A stretch of 64,000 bases of DNA. Source: Brachycybe producta. Its lineage: Eukaryota > Arthropoda > Diplopoda > Playtdesmida > Andrognathidae. The position numbers and the translations under genes were made by a program. Positions within the stretch are counted from its first letter, which is position 1; each line of letters begins with the position of its first letter. The stretch is from contig JAUPFP010000002.1 in assembly GCA_036925085.1 (NCBI GenBank), positions 2,626,550 to 2,690,549 on the forward strand, written 5' to 3'. The notes beneath the pieces are model-generated. The model was not told the DNA's origin. It searched no databases and saw only the letters and a list, made by a program, of their open reading frames with translations. Of the stretch, positions 49,738-60,462 are shown in pieces.

Positions 49738-51753
49738 AGATTGGCGACTTTCGGGCTCCGATGGTCGCCGATCCAACTCAGGTTGGGATCAATTACGATC
49801 TGGTAATCAAAGAATTAGGGTGCAGGAGTTGCCCTCCTCAATGCGACCAATGCGATTAGAAGAATCCAATTGAGGGAAGATCGGATCGATGTTGCTACAA
49901 TGGCCTTGGGCATGACAAGAGAATTCCGGGAATCACTTCATTTCTGTAACGGATTCATCCCTGGTGGAGCAGCTCTCCCAGGATGGGGAAAAGGCCGACA
50001 GGATGATCAACTTACGGATCTGGAGTTAGAAAGGGTGTTAAAGAAGCATGCACTGGCCGAACGAGTGCAGTATGACCGCAATGTTTATGAGCTTAGGGAA
50101 GCTTGGGGAGAACAGGAGGAGGAGGGTTCTTCGGGGACCGAAGAGCCTGCCCCTTCAGTTGTTCCTGGTGAAGGAATTGAGAAGACCGTGTTGAAGGAAA
50201 TCATTGGAACCGAGCCACATGTAACTACCGAAATTGGACCAACCATTGGCACTGGAACCGGAGCCATCAGGAAGACTTCAACGCAAACAAGAAGGGAGGT
50301 AGGCTCCACCATTGCCGACAACAAGGGGCCCTTTCAAAGGGATTGAAGTGAACCTGGGCAGACCAAAACCCAAAAGAGACGGGTGAATCGACAAAAGGAG
50401 CTGGTGAAAAGAACGTCTCCACTACCTGTCGCTTCAGACGCAACAGCATCGGCCAAGGACCCCAAACAAGAGAAGTTTAAGGCTCAGGTTAAGGAACTTC
50501 GAGCCATCTGTAGGCAGACTCGCAACGCTGGGGTCACATTACCACAATTATTGGAGGAACCTACGGAGTCAACAGAAGTCCTCATTGAACTTCCTGATGA
50601 GGACATAGTCATGGGGGAAGCTCCTCCCTTAAGCGAAGAGGAGTTGAAAAATGCCTCATCAGGAGAAGAGCAGCCGATGGAGCTGGATACGCCAGAGGTT
50701 GCTGGGAAACGAGCTCCTTCGCCAGTTAGTTCGGATGTCCAAGCTAGGAAGAAGAAGAACAAGAAGCATCCGTGTCACCTGGACCGCGATCAAGCCCAGG
50801 CCATTCTTTTCAGAGCCAAAAAGGCCGGGTTTGTGTCAACCTATAGAAGAATAGGGGAAGAAGCTTCAACAGCCACTCCGGAGACAACAACCACCATCGT
50901 TCAAAGGAAGGACAGTTCCACTGCCACCGAGGGAAGTGAGGAGGCTCGACCGGATCCATTTAGGGAGTATGCTGCCAGGGCCACTGGAACTTGTCGTACG
51001 CCACCTCCAGTCATTCCATTCGACAAGGATCTGTCATAGAACCATCGTCTGCAGCGACATCGACTGTCAATTCGAGGAAAGGAGGCGGAACTTGTCGTAC
51101 GCCACCTCCAGTCATTCCATTTGACAAGGATCTGTCAGAAAACCATCGTCTGCAGCGACATCGACTGCCGATTCGAGGAAAGGAGGCGGCATTTGAGGTG
51201 GACGCCGTTCTTCAAGCCGCTGACTCTCCCCCGCACTCTACATCGGACCACCGTTACTGAGCTGCTGTTAAACAACAGATGGGTTGTCTGGCAGCAAGAT
51301 ACAAAAGCAACAGGGACGCTCTACTTGGGGTTGTACGACCTTGAGGAATCGACTCCAAAACTGCTTCCTCCGGCAGCACCGAAACGGTTCATCATTAACA
51401 TCACCGTCTGCGGCAAGTTGGCAACCGCCATCATCTTCCCCGGATGAAATATCGTGGAAGTGTTTTACTTCCCCAGGGAAGTAACTTTGCCAGCCTATAA
51501 GGTCAGCCTGCGACAATTTTGTGCTGCCAATTTCCAAAGAGGACAGTTCGAGAAGTATAGTGTACAGGGAATCCGTCTCCGGGACACCGAGGAAAAACTT
51601 CAGCCAGCCATACTATTCGACGCGGTGCTGTGTCACTTACAGCAAACTGGCAACACCTGGAGACATCTTTCGGACGCTAAGATCAAAGACCTCTTCCGAC
51701 GAGACCTGAGGGGAAGGATTGGCTGGAGAACATGGCTGGAGCCGGAACATTAA
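49738..51753 (+). pseudogene. Unnamed Gypsy-associated 3' ORF, copy 3 (most complete)
   Basis: Segments in order: REDRIDVATMALGM with FIPGGAALPGWGKG and LTDLELERVLKKHALAE (49,870-50,346); KFKAQVKELRAICRQTRNAG, a basic KKKNKKHP and TATEGSEEARPDPF (50,383-51,039); and the C-terminal domain LLNNRWVVWQQD, TGTLYLGLYDLEE, IVEVFYFPREVTLPAYK, LRQFCAANFQ, PAILFDAVLCHLQQ and DLFRRDLRGRIGW (to 51,753). Copies 1 and 2 have the same blocks. A TGA at about 51,447, the 101-bp tandem duplication at 50,991-51,192 and a stop at 50,344 break it. No signal peptide or transmembrane segment is evident, so it is not a typical envelope protein. Function unknown. Confidence 0.65.
50991..51192 (+). repeat. 101-bp tandem duplication that shifts the frame
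   Basis: TTGTCGTACGCCACCTCCAG begins at 50,991 and again at 51,092. 101 is not a multiple of three, and the first copy runs into a TAG at 51,037-51,039. Confidence 0.9.
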
Positions 51754-52803
51754 AAAAATAATAATAAATAAACATAACACCCGAAGAAGACCAAAAACTT
51801 TTCATGGACGTGACATGGGGATGATCAATTTCAAATATCTAGTCTTCATGATATAATCGTTTTTGCTTGTAATATATTTCCATATCATTTCCAGATCTTA
51901 GGAAAAAGAAATCAATCTCCAATTAAAAGTTAAAATCAATCTACGATTGCTGTAGGAGGAAGTAAAACTCTTTGTTATTAAATTTTCTTTCGTGTTTTAT
52001 TAAAGAAAAAGAGATATATATAAAAATTTCCGTTTTATTTAAAAAAAAAAGAAAAAGTAATATAGATTGATTAGAGTTATAACCATTTAATTACGCTTTT
52101 CTTTTTCCTAAGAAAGTTTGTTCTGACAAATGTTTCACGTGTTGCAATCTGCTCTTGTTTTTTTTAAGAGAAAAAAAAATTTGTGTTTTTGGAAAAAAAA
52201 AATCATTTTTAATCTTTCAAGGGAAGTTATGTTTTGCCTTTTTCTGTTTTCAAAAAAAGTTTTGTTTCAATTTGACTTGAAATGGTGTTACATTTCAAAG
52301 ATATTCAAAGCGTTGGAAATTAACTGTGTTGTCTTTCTTAAAAAAAAATGTGTTCTCATAAGAATTACTAATCGCTAGTCAGGGGAATTTGCTTTGGAAG
52401 TCATCTCATATGTTGCAATTTGCCTTTATTCGTTTTTCTTAATAAAAAAAATATATGTGAAATTTTATTCGTTGTAAAAAAAGAGTGAATTTTAACCAGG
52501 TGTGGGCGAAGGATGGTGGTAACCATTAGCGTAGGCCCTATCTGGCTGGAAAAAAGTACCTGTAAAAAAATGTACATTAATTGTTTTTGTTTGTGTCTCC
52601 CAGGGTCAGGAATTCGAAAATTTGCCTGAAATTCCAATTCATTGTTCATTACAAAAATAATCATCAACTTGGGATAGCTTTTTCTCTTCCTTTCTGTTTT
52701 TTTGGGGGGGTTATTTCCCTCTTAAGGAAAAATAATAACAAAATGCAATATATTCCACATGTAAATCGAAGCTCGGGGACATGCTTCCCTTTAGTTGGGA
52801 GAA
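51754..52803 (+). other. 3' untranslated stretch of the Gypsy element
   Basis: No gene. Rich in T- and A-runs. Ends with TTAGTTGGGAGAA, a polypurine-tract-like sequence, immediately before TGTGACGG of the LTR. Confidence 0.6.
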
Positions 52804-53370
52804 TGTGACGGGGTGATATTTTACTTACCTTTTCTCGTATTGGAATTGTCCAATCATCTATACATACCTTGTACTCGTTGAGATGGATAGCTGTATCCAT
52901 CTCTCTCTGTTTCTTTTCTCTCTTCTGCATCCGTGTGAGTGTGATCTATGATGTCACTTCCGTGGGATTGGAACATTCTAGAGCCTCGTGCTTGGAAACG
53001 TCCCCGTAGAATGGGGGCGTGGTCAAGCACAAGGGTATAAAAGGCGCGATGTTCAAATCTCGCGGTTCTTTTCTTGCTTATATGACACTCATTGCAGACG
53101 CCCTAGAAGCCGTCTGCTTTCTGTCCGAGAGGACCGCTTATTTTATATTGACAAGTAATTGTAATCGTCAACCATCCTATGTACCTTTCTTCCTGAGGAG
53201 ACACAAACTATTATATGTTTGTTTGCAGAATAAATATTTCATTTATTCTGCATTTAGTTTTCTCATTCTTCTATCTACTCCAACAACGATCAGCCATTTT
53301 ATTGGGTTGCCTTCCGTGCTCTCTTGTGGCAATAATCTGAGCCCCTGAATCGAAACCCCGAACTGTCACA
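52804..53370 (+). mobile_element. 3' LTR of the Gypsy element (567 bp)
   Basis: TGTGACGGGGTGATA...AACTGTCACA. TATA box GGGTATAAAAGGCGCG at about 53,033. Its last ~373 bp match 42,549-42,923. Confidence 0.92.
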
Positions 53371-53440
53371 ATGTCCATTTTTTTTTATCTTAAACAACGT
53401 ATTTTTGTCCATTGCTTTTGCAGAACTGTTTAGATTGTAT

Positions 53441-53908
53441 TCATTTTTTGAAGCATTGTAGGCATTGGTTTTTTGAATGTTGTACTTTGTAGCCATAATC
53501 TTGGTATTCACAGGCATATGCTTGAGTGATATTATTTATATCATGATCAGAGCCTATACCTGCTGGAGTTGGATGCCTATAGTCAATGTAGACATCATTT
53601 GCTGTTTCCAGTGATGCTATCCCATAACTTGAATCACTTTCCTGATGAAAAAGTGGGTGTGTACATTCTTGGTAGTCATTAATATATGACAGCATTTCAT
53701 TATTTATTTTATGAGAATCATCAGAGTTTGCTGTTATACATTCTGGAGTAGTATACATATAGTCACTGTCAACAACATTTGATGTTTCCAGAGATGCCGT
53801 TCAATAGCCAGAATCATTGTCCTGATTCTTGACAGGTGGTCGCATGAAGCCTGTTAAGGCAGCATAAGAACCTTCCTTGTCAAAGTAGACTTGTGGTGCT
53901 TGTTGCAT
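53441..53908 (-). pseudogene. Unknown gene with internal repeat and one in-frame TGA
   Basis: ATG at 53,908 (MQQAPQVYFDKEGSYAALTG), stop at 53,441, 155 codons. A TGA at 53,803-53,801 interrupts it; frame is the same on both sides. Two internal repeats of ~50 residues share DS-x-Y-x-x-ASLET-(S/A)-N-x-V: the TGA stands where the second repeat has a Gly codon, so a G-to-T nonsense change is likely. A TATA box TATAAATA on the minus strand lies about 80 bp upstream (53,994-53,986). I do not recognise the protein. It is acidic and rich in Tyr/Asp/Ser. Confidence 0.5.
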
Positions 53909-53985
53909 TTTCAGTTAAACTAATGGTTGAAAGTGTACTTCTTTGGCTGGTAATGTGTGAGTGAGGCTGAAACTGCTGACCAGCG

Positions 53986-53994
53986 TATTTATAG
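53986..53994 (-). promoter_or_regulatory. TATA box of the unknown gene at 53,908
   Basis: Minus strand CTATAAATACG, about 26 bp before a TCAGCC initiator-like site and about 80 bp before the ATG. Confidence 0.5.
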
Positions 53995-54486
53995 TAGCTT
54001 TTAAATGAGGGTATTTTAAGGAAATACTGTAGCGACATCTAGAATTACAGAATGTTTTATATAGTAGGGTATGGAATGTAGGTTCTATGTCATGAATCTC
54101 ATGATCATGTTGTAACATGTACTTATTTAAATGCTAACAACTCAATGCTTGTTGATAGGGCATTTATTTCTTTATGCTTAACAATTTTCAAAATTGATTT
54201 TAACACACGTAGGTAGCAGGATTTAACTGATCACTGGTGTTAAAATGTCTATTGTTTAAGTAGTAGCACTAGTAACAAATAACAAGATTTTAAATTATAG
54301 TAACTAGCTAGAGTAATATGTAGTTATCATAAGTTATAATAAGTTACAAGGTACTAATATATAAAAAAATGTTTATCAGATAGTTATAAATTGTTACAAT
54401 TGGATATTAGTGTAATTGCATGCTTGTGATTCTTATAATTAATATTAGTCAATAATGACACAGTTAATATATACTACAAAAGCAAT
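53995..54486. other. AT-rich non-coding spacer
   Basis: No gene. Contains repeated TAGTTATA/ TAAGTTA words. A polyadenylation signal for the gene at 54,501 (AATAAA on the minus strand) lies at 54,492-54,487. Confidence 0.5.
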
Positions 54487-54500
54487 TTTATTATAAAATG

Positions 54501-57500
54501 TTATTCACTTTTAATAAACCATGGATTTTCAGGATAAGTACAGCAAACAGGACAATACAGTAGACCCTCTTCATTTTCATGAAAATAGGAACAGTAATCA
54601 AAAGCATTTTTATGTATGAGTGGTATCAGTTCCTCAGTCCAAGTTGGTTGTAAAACACATATGATCTTAGTAAGATCAATATTTTCATTTTCAGATATTT
54701 CTTTAAACAATTCATCAATCACATCCAATGATGATGATTTAGATTTGTTTCTGGCTGCTACTTTTATCTGACCAGTAGATGTGGGGATTGTTGGTAATAA
54801 TTGTCCTTTGAAATAAATATCTTTAAATTCTTGCCAGTTTACAAGATTATCACTTTTAAGAATTAGTTTACGGAATGCTGCCTGAATTATTTTGCAACTG
54901 TTGAGTAAATGTTTATCATTATGATTATTAATATAATGCAATGCTATTTTTCTTGATAGCCAATTTTTGTATGTTGCTAAGATAATCTCATGCCTTGTAC
55001 CCACTATGATATAATCTATTGAAGTTTTCAAATTGTTTACATAAAGGCAATTTTCAAAAAGTATTTCAGAAAGTTCTATTATTGTTAGTTCGTGAATATT
55101 GTTTGTATTTTTAATGTCTGCTGCAACATTTAAATGGCCATCATTGTTCAAAAAGCCATACTCTTTTATACAGTGCATTTCATATATATAGACGCACCCC
55201 AAAAATGGGTTATATCTTGAGTTAAACTTAATGAATTCGCCTGAAATTGTCACCATAATCAGATCATCTTTTATTACAAACTTTCTGCTAAACAGAATTT
55301 TTTTTTTAAAAAAAGGTAGAAATTAAAAAAATTAAAAAACTGGAAAATGGCCGTTTCATAATTATAGATGCACTAATGATCTTTTCACTTTAATTAATTA
55401 TTGTGACAAAATAACATTCGGAACACAACAGTAACATTAAAATTTACAAGGTATATGACTGTCTTGATGTTTTAGACCTTAAAACATTGTTTTCTACATA
55501 CTTTAAACTAGATTTATAAACACAAATACACAAATTCTGTCCCGAAGCAGCTAAAATGGCACTTTTCAGCTTTGATATTGTAGTATAATCATGGCAATCT
55601 GCTTAATAATCACGTAGGATGATGTCCCAAACGTTTTCTACAAGATTTAAGTCAGGGGGACATGCCGGCCATTCGAGAGTGGTGATATTTTGGTTCCGTA
55701 ACCAGTCCTTCATTAGATTATTGGAGGAAACTGGGGAATTTTCTTACTGGAATACTAAGCTAATGCTATGGAATCGATTTTTTATGGCAGTACATACTCT
55801 CGTAACAACGTCTGATAATCGCTGATATTGTTTTAGTTGAAATAAAGGCAAAGCTCCTTATTCCAAAGTTGCTAAACGCTTCGCATATTGTCAGGCTCCC
55901 ACCACCATTGGAAAAAAAATCAAATCAAATCAAATCAAAAATCAATCTTCATATTAGAAGAATGTGAGGAGAAAACCACATTATTTTTCTAAACAAAATT
56001 TTGGCAGTGGGGGAGCCTAATAATATGGGGAAGATTTAGTGCCTTTGGTACGAGCAGCTTAGTTTTTGAAAAAACAGGCTCAGCCTTTATTTCAACCAAA
56101 AGAAATATCAGTGATTATCAGACATTGTTACGAGAGTACTGCCATAAAACATCAATTCCATAGCATTAGCTTAGTATCCCAGCAAGAAAATGCCCCAATT
56201 TCCTCCAAGAACCTAATGAAGGAATGGTTACGGAACCAAAATATCACAACTCTCGATTGGCCGGCGTGTCCCTCGGACTTAAATCTTGTAGAAAACTTTT
56301 AGGATATCATTGTACGTGATTATCAAGCAGATTTTCATGATTATACTACAATATCAAAGCTGAAAAGTGCCATTTTAGCTGCTTCAGGACAGATTTTCTG
56401 TAAATATGTTTATAAATCTAGTTTAATGTATGTAGAAAACAATGTTTTAAGGTCTAAAACATCAGGACAGTCATATACCTTATAAATTTTAATGTTACTG
56501 TTGTGTTTTGAATGTTATTTTGTCACAATACTTAATTAAAGTGAAAAGTTCATTAGTGCGTCTATAATTATGAAACGGCCATTTTCCAGTTTTTATTTTT
56601 TTTAACTTTTACCTTTTTAAGAAAAAAAATTCTGTTTACCAGCAAGTTTGTAATAAAAAATCACCTGTGTATGGTGAAAATTTCAGGCGAATCCATAAAG
56701 TTTAACTCAAGATATAACCCATTTTTCGGGTGCATCTATATATATGAAACGCACTGTATATGTGATACATATGATGCACAACTCTGATGAGTTTTTGCAA
56801 ATTTGATGTGCTCTTATGCACAACTCATACACTTTTTTGTGAATTAAATACATAAGTTCTTCCATCCACTGTGAAAATAGAATACACACAAGTTTGTGGA
56901 GAACTTGGTTTTCACCTGCTGAAATGCTTTAAATAAAAAATAAGTCACATTTGTTGATTATTCACAGTGTTCTTTTCCATATACCTCTTTATAATTGTCC
57001 CAGGTAGTTTGTGAGTCATATGTTTTCAACAGTCTATGAAATTCTCCTTGGATTTCTTTGTAGCTGTGAAAATTCATGAAAATATCTTGCAACACAACAT
57101 GCAAGCCAGTCCTTGTAGCTTGCAAGAATAAACTGTTGACGGGTACCTTTTAAGCTATATTCCATAGCAAGGGCACAACTTGTTACATGACCACAAGAAT
57201 TGGCTAATTTTTCAGAAAAGTTCTGAGTTGTTGTTTTTGATAAGTAGGTTGGTGTTTTTTTTCTGCAAATGTTGTACTGTGTTTTTCAAAAGTGTCATTT
57301 AGCAGGTACAGCTGGCATGTCTTTGTCTTCCAATGCTTCGTATTCTTCACAGTAATGTCTTTTTTCATAGTTGCTTGGTTTAGTTACATAACCATTCCAA
57401 GGTTCAGATGGCCCACACCAATGGCTTTCTATCATACTGCTCATTGTAATGAAATATTTCGAAAATAAAATTTGCTAGATTTGAAAACTGAAACTCACTG

Positions 57501-57616
57501 CCAACATGTGTTAATATTGGAACCAACTTAACAGAGCTGCAAAACTGATTTAATCTAAGTTTACACGAAAAATAATTATTTATATGGTTTTTATGAAGAG
57601 TTACCTGTGGCGCCAT
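54501..57616 (-). pseudogene. Unknown multi-domain gene split by a foldback mariner
   Basis: Downstream part (55,168-54,501): ELTIIELSEILFENCLY, GTRHEIILATYKNWLSRKIA, NWQEFKDIYFKGQLLP, PTWTEELIPLIHKNAFDYC and CPVCCTYPENPWF. Upstream part (about 57,240-56,759, in pieces): SCGHVTSCALAMEYSLKGTR, ILASYKDWLACCVARYF, TWDNYKEVYGKEH and FSQWMEELMYLIHKKVYELC. The two share G-T-R...I-L-A-x-Y-K-x-W-L, (N/T)W-x-x-(F/Y)K-(D/E)-(I/V)-Y and W-x-E-E-L-x-x-L-I-H-K, so the gene has tandem homologous domains of about 230 residues with a C-terminal Cys motif. The mariner at 55,171-56,756 sits between them at a TA. MAPQ at 57,616 followed by CAG-GTAACT could be exon 1. I recognise no known family. Upstream part has stops. 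Confidence 0.5.
55171..56756. mobile_element. Foldback Tc1/mariner-like element, complete, TA duplication
   Basis: Ends CAGTGCATTTCATATATATA and TATATATATGAAACGCACTG, flanked by TA at 55,169-55,170 and 56,757-56,758. The left ~740 bp are the reverse complement of the right ~750 bp with a ~90-bp centre (about 55,911-55,998) that includes an AAATC pentamer repeat. The right half codes for the end of a Tc1 transposase: LVSQQENAPISSKN and LDWPACPSDLNLVENF (56,066-56,302), where the D-x-x-P-x-x-(S/C)-P-D-L-N-x-x-E-N block is Tc1's catalytic C-terminus. The 5' half of a transposase is absent, so it can only move in trans. Confidence 0.9.
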
Positions 57617-57649
57617 CTTAAAATATAATCAAGAAACCTTTTTCAGCTT

Positions 57650-58431
57650 TGTTATGCATAGTGTTGAGAATTCTTCTAGTTATTATTTAAGTTCAAATTC
57701 TTATTATATATTTTCGAAGTTTTTACTAATACCACCATTTTTTATATATTTCCTACATTTAATCTATTTACTAGAAGGTAGGGTTGAGATTAAGAAAAAA
57801 TGTGCACAGGTGTCGGGGCAGGAAATTGAATTCACACATAGTGGTGAAGGGGTTAAAACATGTTTGAACAGGTGTGAACAGGAAATTTGACACAGGCAGG
57901 AAGGGGGGAAAAGGTTTCAGTCAAAAACAAGTTTGAACAGGTTTTAGTTGATGCAAATTATTTTTAAATAAATGTAGTTCATAAGCAAGTTAGGGCACGT
58001 GTTGGACCAGAAATTGAACTCACACATAGGGGTGAGAGCCAAGAACAAATATGTATGTTTGGACAGGAAATTGAATTAACACATATAAGGGGTGAATTGA
58101 ATGGGGATTATGAACAAGTTTGGGCAGGTGCCTCAAAGTAGTATGTTTTGAAAGTACTGTCTTTTTCAATATATTCTAAGTCCTGTTTTTCCATATTTTC
58201 TACAATTAATCTATATGTGAAGTTAAATTTCTATGTTCTAAGCGCAGTTTCTTAAGCTTAATGTGGAGAAACAAGTTTGAACCAGTTTGGGGTGAGGGAA
58301 ATTAATTTTAATTAAATGTAGGTCAAACAGGTGTGGACAGGAAATTGAATTTTCACATATAGGGGAGAGGGTGTTAAAACAAGTTTGAACAAGTTTGGGG
58401 TGAGGGAAATTATTATTAATTAAATGTAGGT
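57650..58431. repeat. Degenerate tandem repeat, ~130-bp unit, left of the hAT element
   Basis: Recurring words AACAGGTGTGGACAGGAAATTG (shown in part as GGTGTGGACAGGAAATTG), ATTCACACATAGGGGTGA and AACAAGTTTGAACAGGTTT. The repeat continues at 59,340-59,480 on the other side of the inserted element. No gene. Confidence 0.75.
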
Positions 58432-58439
58432 CAAACAGG

Positions 58440-59331
58440 CTGGGACGTCATTTGGGGGGCAGGGGGCATTTCCCCCCTGAAAAACAATTTTTATATGCAT
58501 GTCAGTCCATTTGAACCTATTGTTAAACATGAACTTTAACAAATAAATAAAAAAATATTTCAACTATCAAATAATTGGGTCTCCCTAAAATGCAGAAAAC
58601 GCAGAAACTGCAGAAAACTGTATGGTGCTTTATATAATGCCTTCGAATGGGATGAAACTGCAGAATCTCATACGAATTGGCAGAAATTCACTTCAAATAA
58701 GTCAAATTAAAGTGAAATTGCAGAAAATGCAGAATTAAATGTATTTAAATCAACCCAAATTAATTGGTATTTGCAGAAACGTATTTAAATCAACCCAAAT
58801 TAATTGGAATTTGCAGAAACGTATTTAAAACAACCCAAATTAACGTGAAATTGCAGAAAATGCAGAAACATAATTAAAACAACCCAAATTAATGGGAAAT
58901 TGCAGAAAATGCAGAAACGTATTTAAAACAACCCAAATTAATGGGAAATTGCAGAAAATTCAGAAACGTATTTAAAACAACCCAAATTAATGGGTAATTG
59001 CAGAAAATGCAGAAATGTATTTAAAACAACCGAAATTAATGGGAAAGTGCAGAAACTCATAAATTTGAGTTATGTTAAATAAGTTTCTGCAGTTTCTGCA
59101 ATTTCACATTGATTTGTGTCTTTTTATGTGAGTTTCTGCAGTTTCTGCATTTTCTGCAATTTCTGCATTTTAGGATTTTTTCAAATATTTTTTTATAAAT
59201 TTGGAATAAAAATATGATATATTGAATATTCGATTCTCTCCCCCCCCCCGATATCCCCACCTGCTTTGTAAAATAAATTGACAAGGTGGTCAGGTTTTGC
59301 CCCCCTGAAAAAAACTGAAATGACGTCCCTG
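58440..59331. mobile_element. Non-autonomous hAT-type foldback, 892 bp, 8-bp duplication
   Basis: Ends CTGGGACGTCATTT and AAATGACGTCCCTG, followed inward by G- and C-runs. Flanked by CAAACAGG at 58,432-58,439 and 59,332-59,339. Inside, a ~45-bp repeat with TTGCAGAAAATGCAGAAACG runs in one direction to about 59,050, then TTTCTGCAGTTTCTGCA on the opposite strand to about 59,170. No coding capacity. 8-bp duplications and a C/A-G-G terminus fit hAT. Confidence 0.88.
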
Positions 59332-59479
59332 CAAACAGGTGTGGACAGGCAGGTGTCCAGCAGGAAATTGAATTCACACATAGGGGTGAGGGTGTTAAAA
59401 CAAGTTTGAACAAGTTTGGGGTGATGGAAATTATTTTTAATTAATAACAGGTGTGGACAGGAAATTGAATTGAGGGTGG

Positions 59480-59817
59480 AGTTTAAGAACTAAATGTAAT
59501 AAAATTAGGTCATAAAAAGTGCCCTTTACTTTTAAAAAATACAAGTCCCTTCAGTAGTGATTAAATTTTCAGAGAGGCAACATCCTGCAGTTCTACTAAT
59601 GGTGCACCATGGACTTAGAAAAACGATGAGTCTCTACCATCACAGATAACAACCAGTACAACCGACTCCAGCAAACATCTTGGTAATTGTCAATTTCATT
59701 GAACATTTTTATATCACATTTTGCTGGTAACTGGCAATAAGATTAAAAATTTCGAATTTATCACAATTTGTAGTTCACGAGCCACATTTTGCGGCTCGGG
59801 GGCCACAAACATGTATG

Positions 59818-59861
<44 letters not shown>

Positions 59862-60370
59862 CAAGTGTACAAAATAATAAAATTTATTTATTTATAATTA
59901 TTTCATTATTAATTATTAATTTTAAAATGTGACTTGAGGGCCGCATTTTGTGGCTCTCGAGCCACATTTTCATTACCATTTCGCATTAAAAACAATTTAG
60001 GGCCCCAATCGCCACCATAACAGCAAAGGGCCACATTTTGTGGCTCGTGGGCCACACATAATATGCCCCACCAAAAATCATTTTAATTCCACCTCACACC
60101 ACCCTTTTTAACATTCAACGGCACTTGTTTGCCGCCATTTTGTTTTTTGTACCTAAAAAATTACACCAAAAACACAATTTGGTTTTTTGGGGTGAGTGGG
60201 AGAAATCTAGAAAATTTGCCTACCCTTTTCACCACCATGTTGTTAATTTGGGGGTGACCTAGAAAATTCACCAACCTTTTTGCCGCCATTTTGTTTTTGG
60301 GGTGGGAGGTGTGACCTAAATAATTCACAAAACCTGAGTACACCCAAGGCCTTAGTTACTCTAAGGCCTT
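59480..60370. repeat. Repeat-rich non-coding DNA
   Basis: (CA)n at about 59,820-59,858. From 59,770 to 60,065, GGGCCACATTTTGTGGCTCG and its reverse complement recur several times as short hairpins. From 60,120 to 60,330, GCCGCCATTTTGTTTTTTG recurs three times. No gene. Confidence 0.7.
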
Positions 60371-60462
60371 GGTACACCCATATGGACACGGAAGTGACGT
60401 CATGAGGGTTTGACAGGCCACGCCCCCTCATGACGTCACTTCCGTGTCCAAACGGGTGTACC
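60371..60462. repeat. Inverted repeat with TGACGTCA core
   Basis: GGACACGGAAGTGACGTCAT..GAGGG and CCCTC..ATGACGTCACTTCCGTGTCC form perfect 25-bp arms, extended outward by GGTACACCC/GGGTGTACC with mismatches, around an ~18-bp loop. The arms hold a CRE-type TGACGTCA. Confidence 0.9.

Larger units (their letters stand above)
42549..53370 (+). mobile_element. Gypsy LTR retrotransposon with 3' ORF, pol deleted
   Basis: The LTR at 52,804-53,370 (TGTGAC...GTCACA, 567 bp) matches 42,549-42,923 over about 373 bp with few differences; the left LTR lacks its first ~195 bp. Internal order: PBS-like site, gag (broken by a solo LTR, with repeated peptides), CCHC, protease, end of integrase (broken by a second solo LTR), an unknown ORF, the unnamed 3' ORF, polypurine tract, LTR. 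The RT, RNase H and most of integrase are missing, so the copy is not autonomous. It lies 39 bp from the Polinton's right flank. Confidence 0.85.

Noticed and set aside
49738-51753. Classical envelope glycoprotein in the Gypsy 3' ORF
   Set aside because: The position fits, but I see no signal peptide, furin-type site, fusion peptide or transmembrane anchor.
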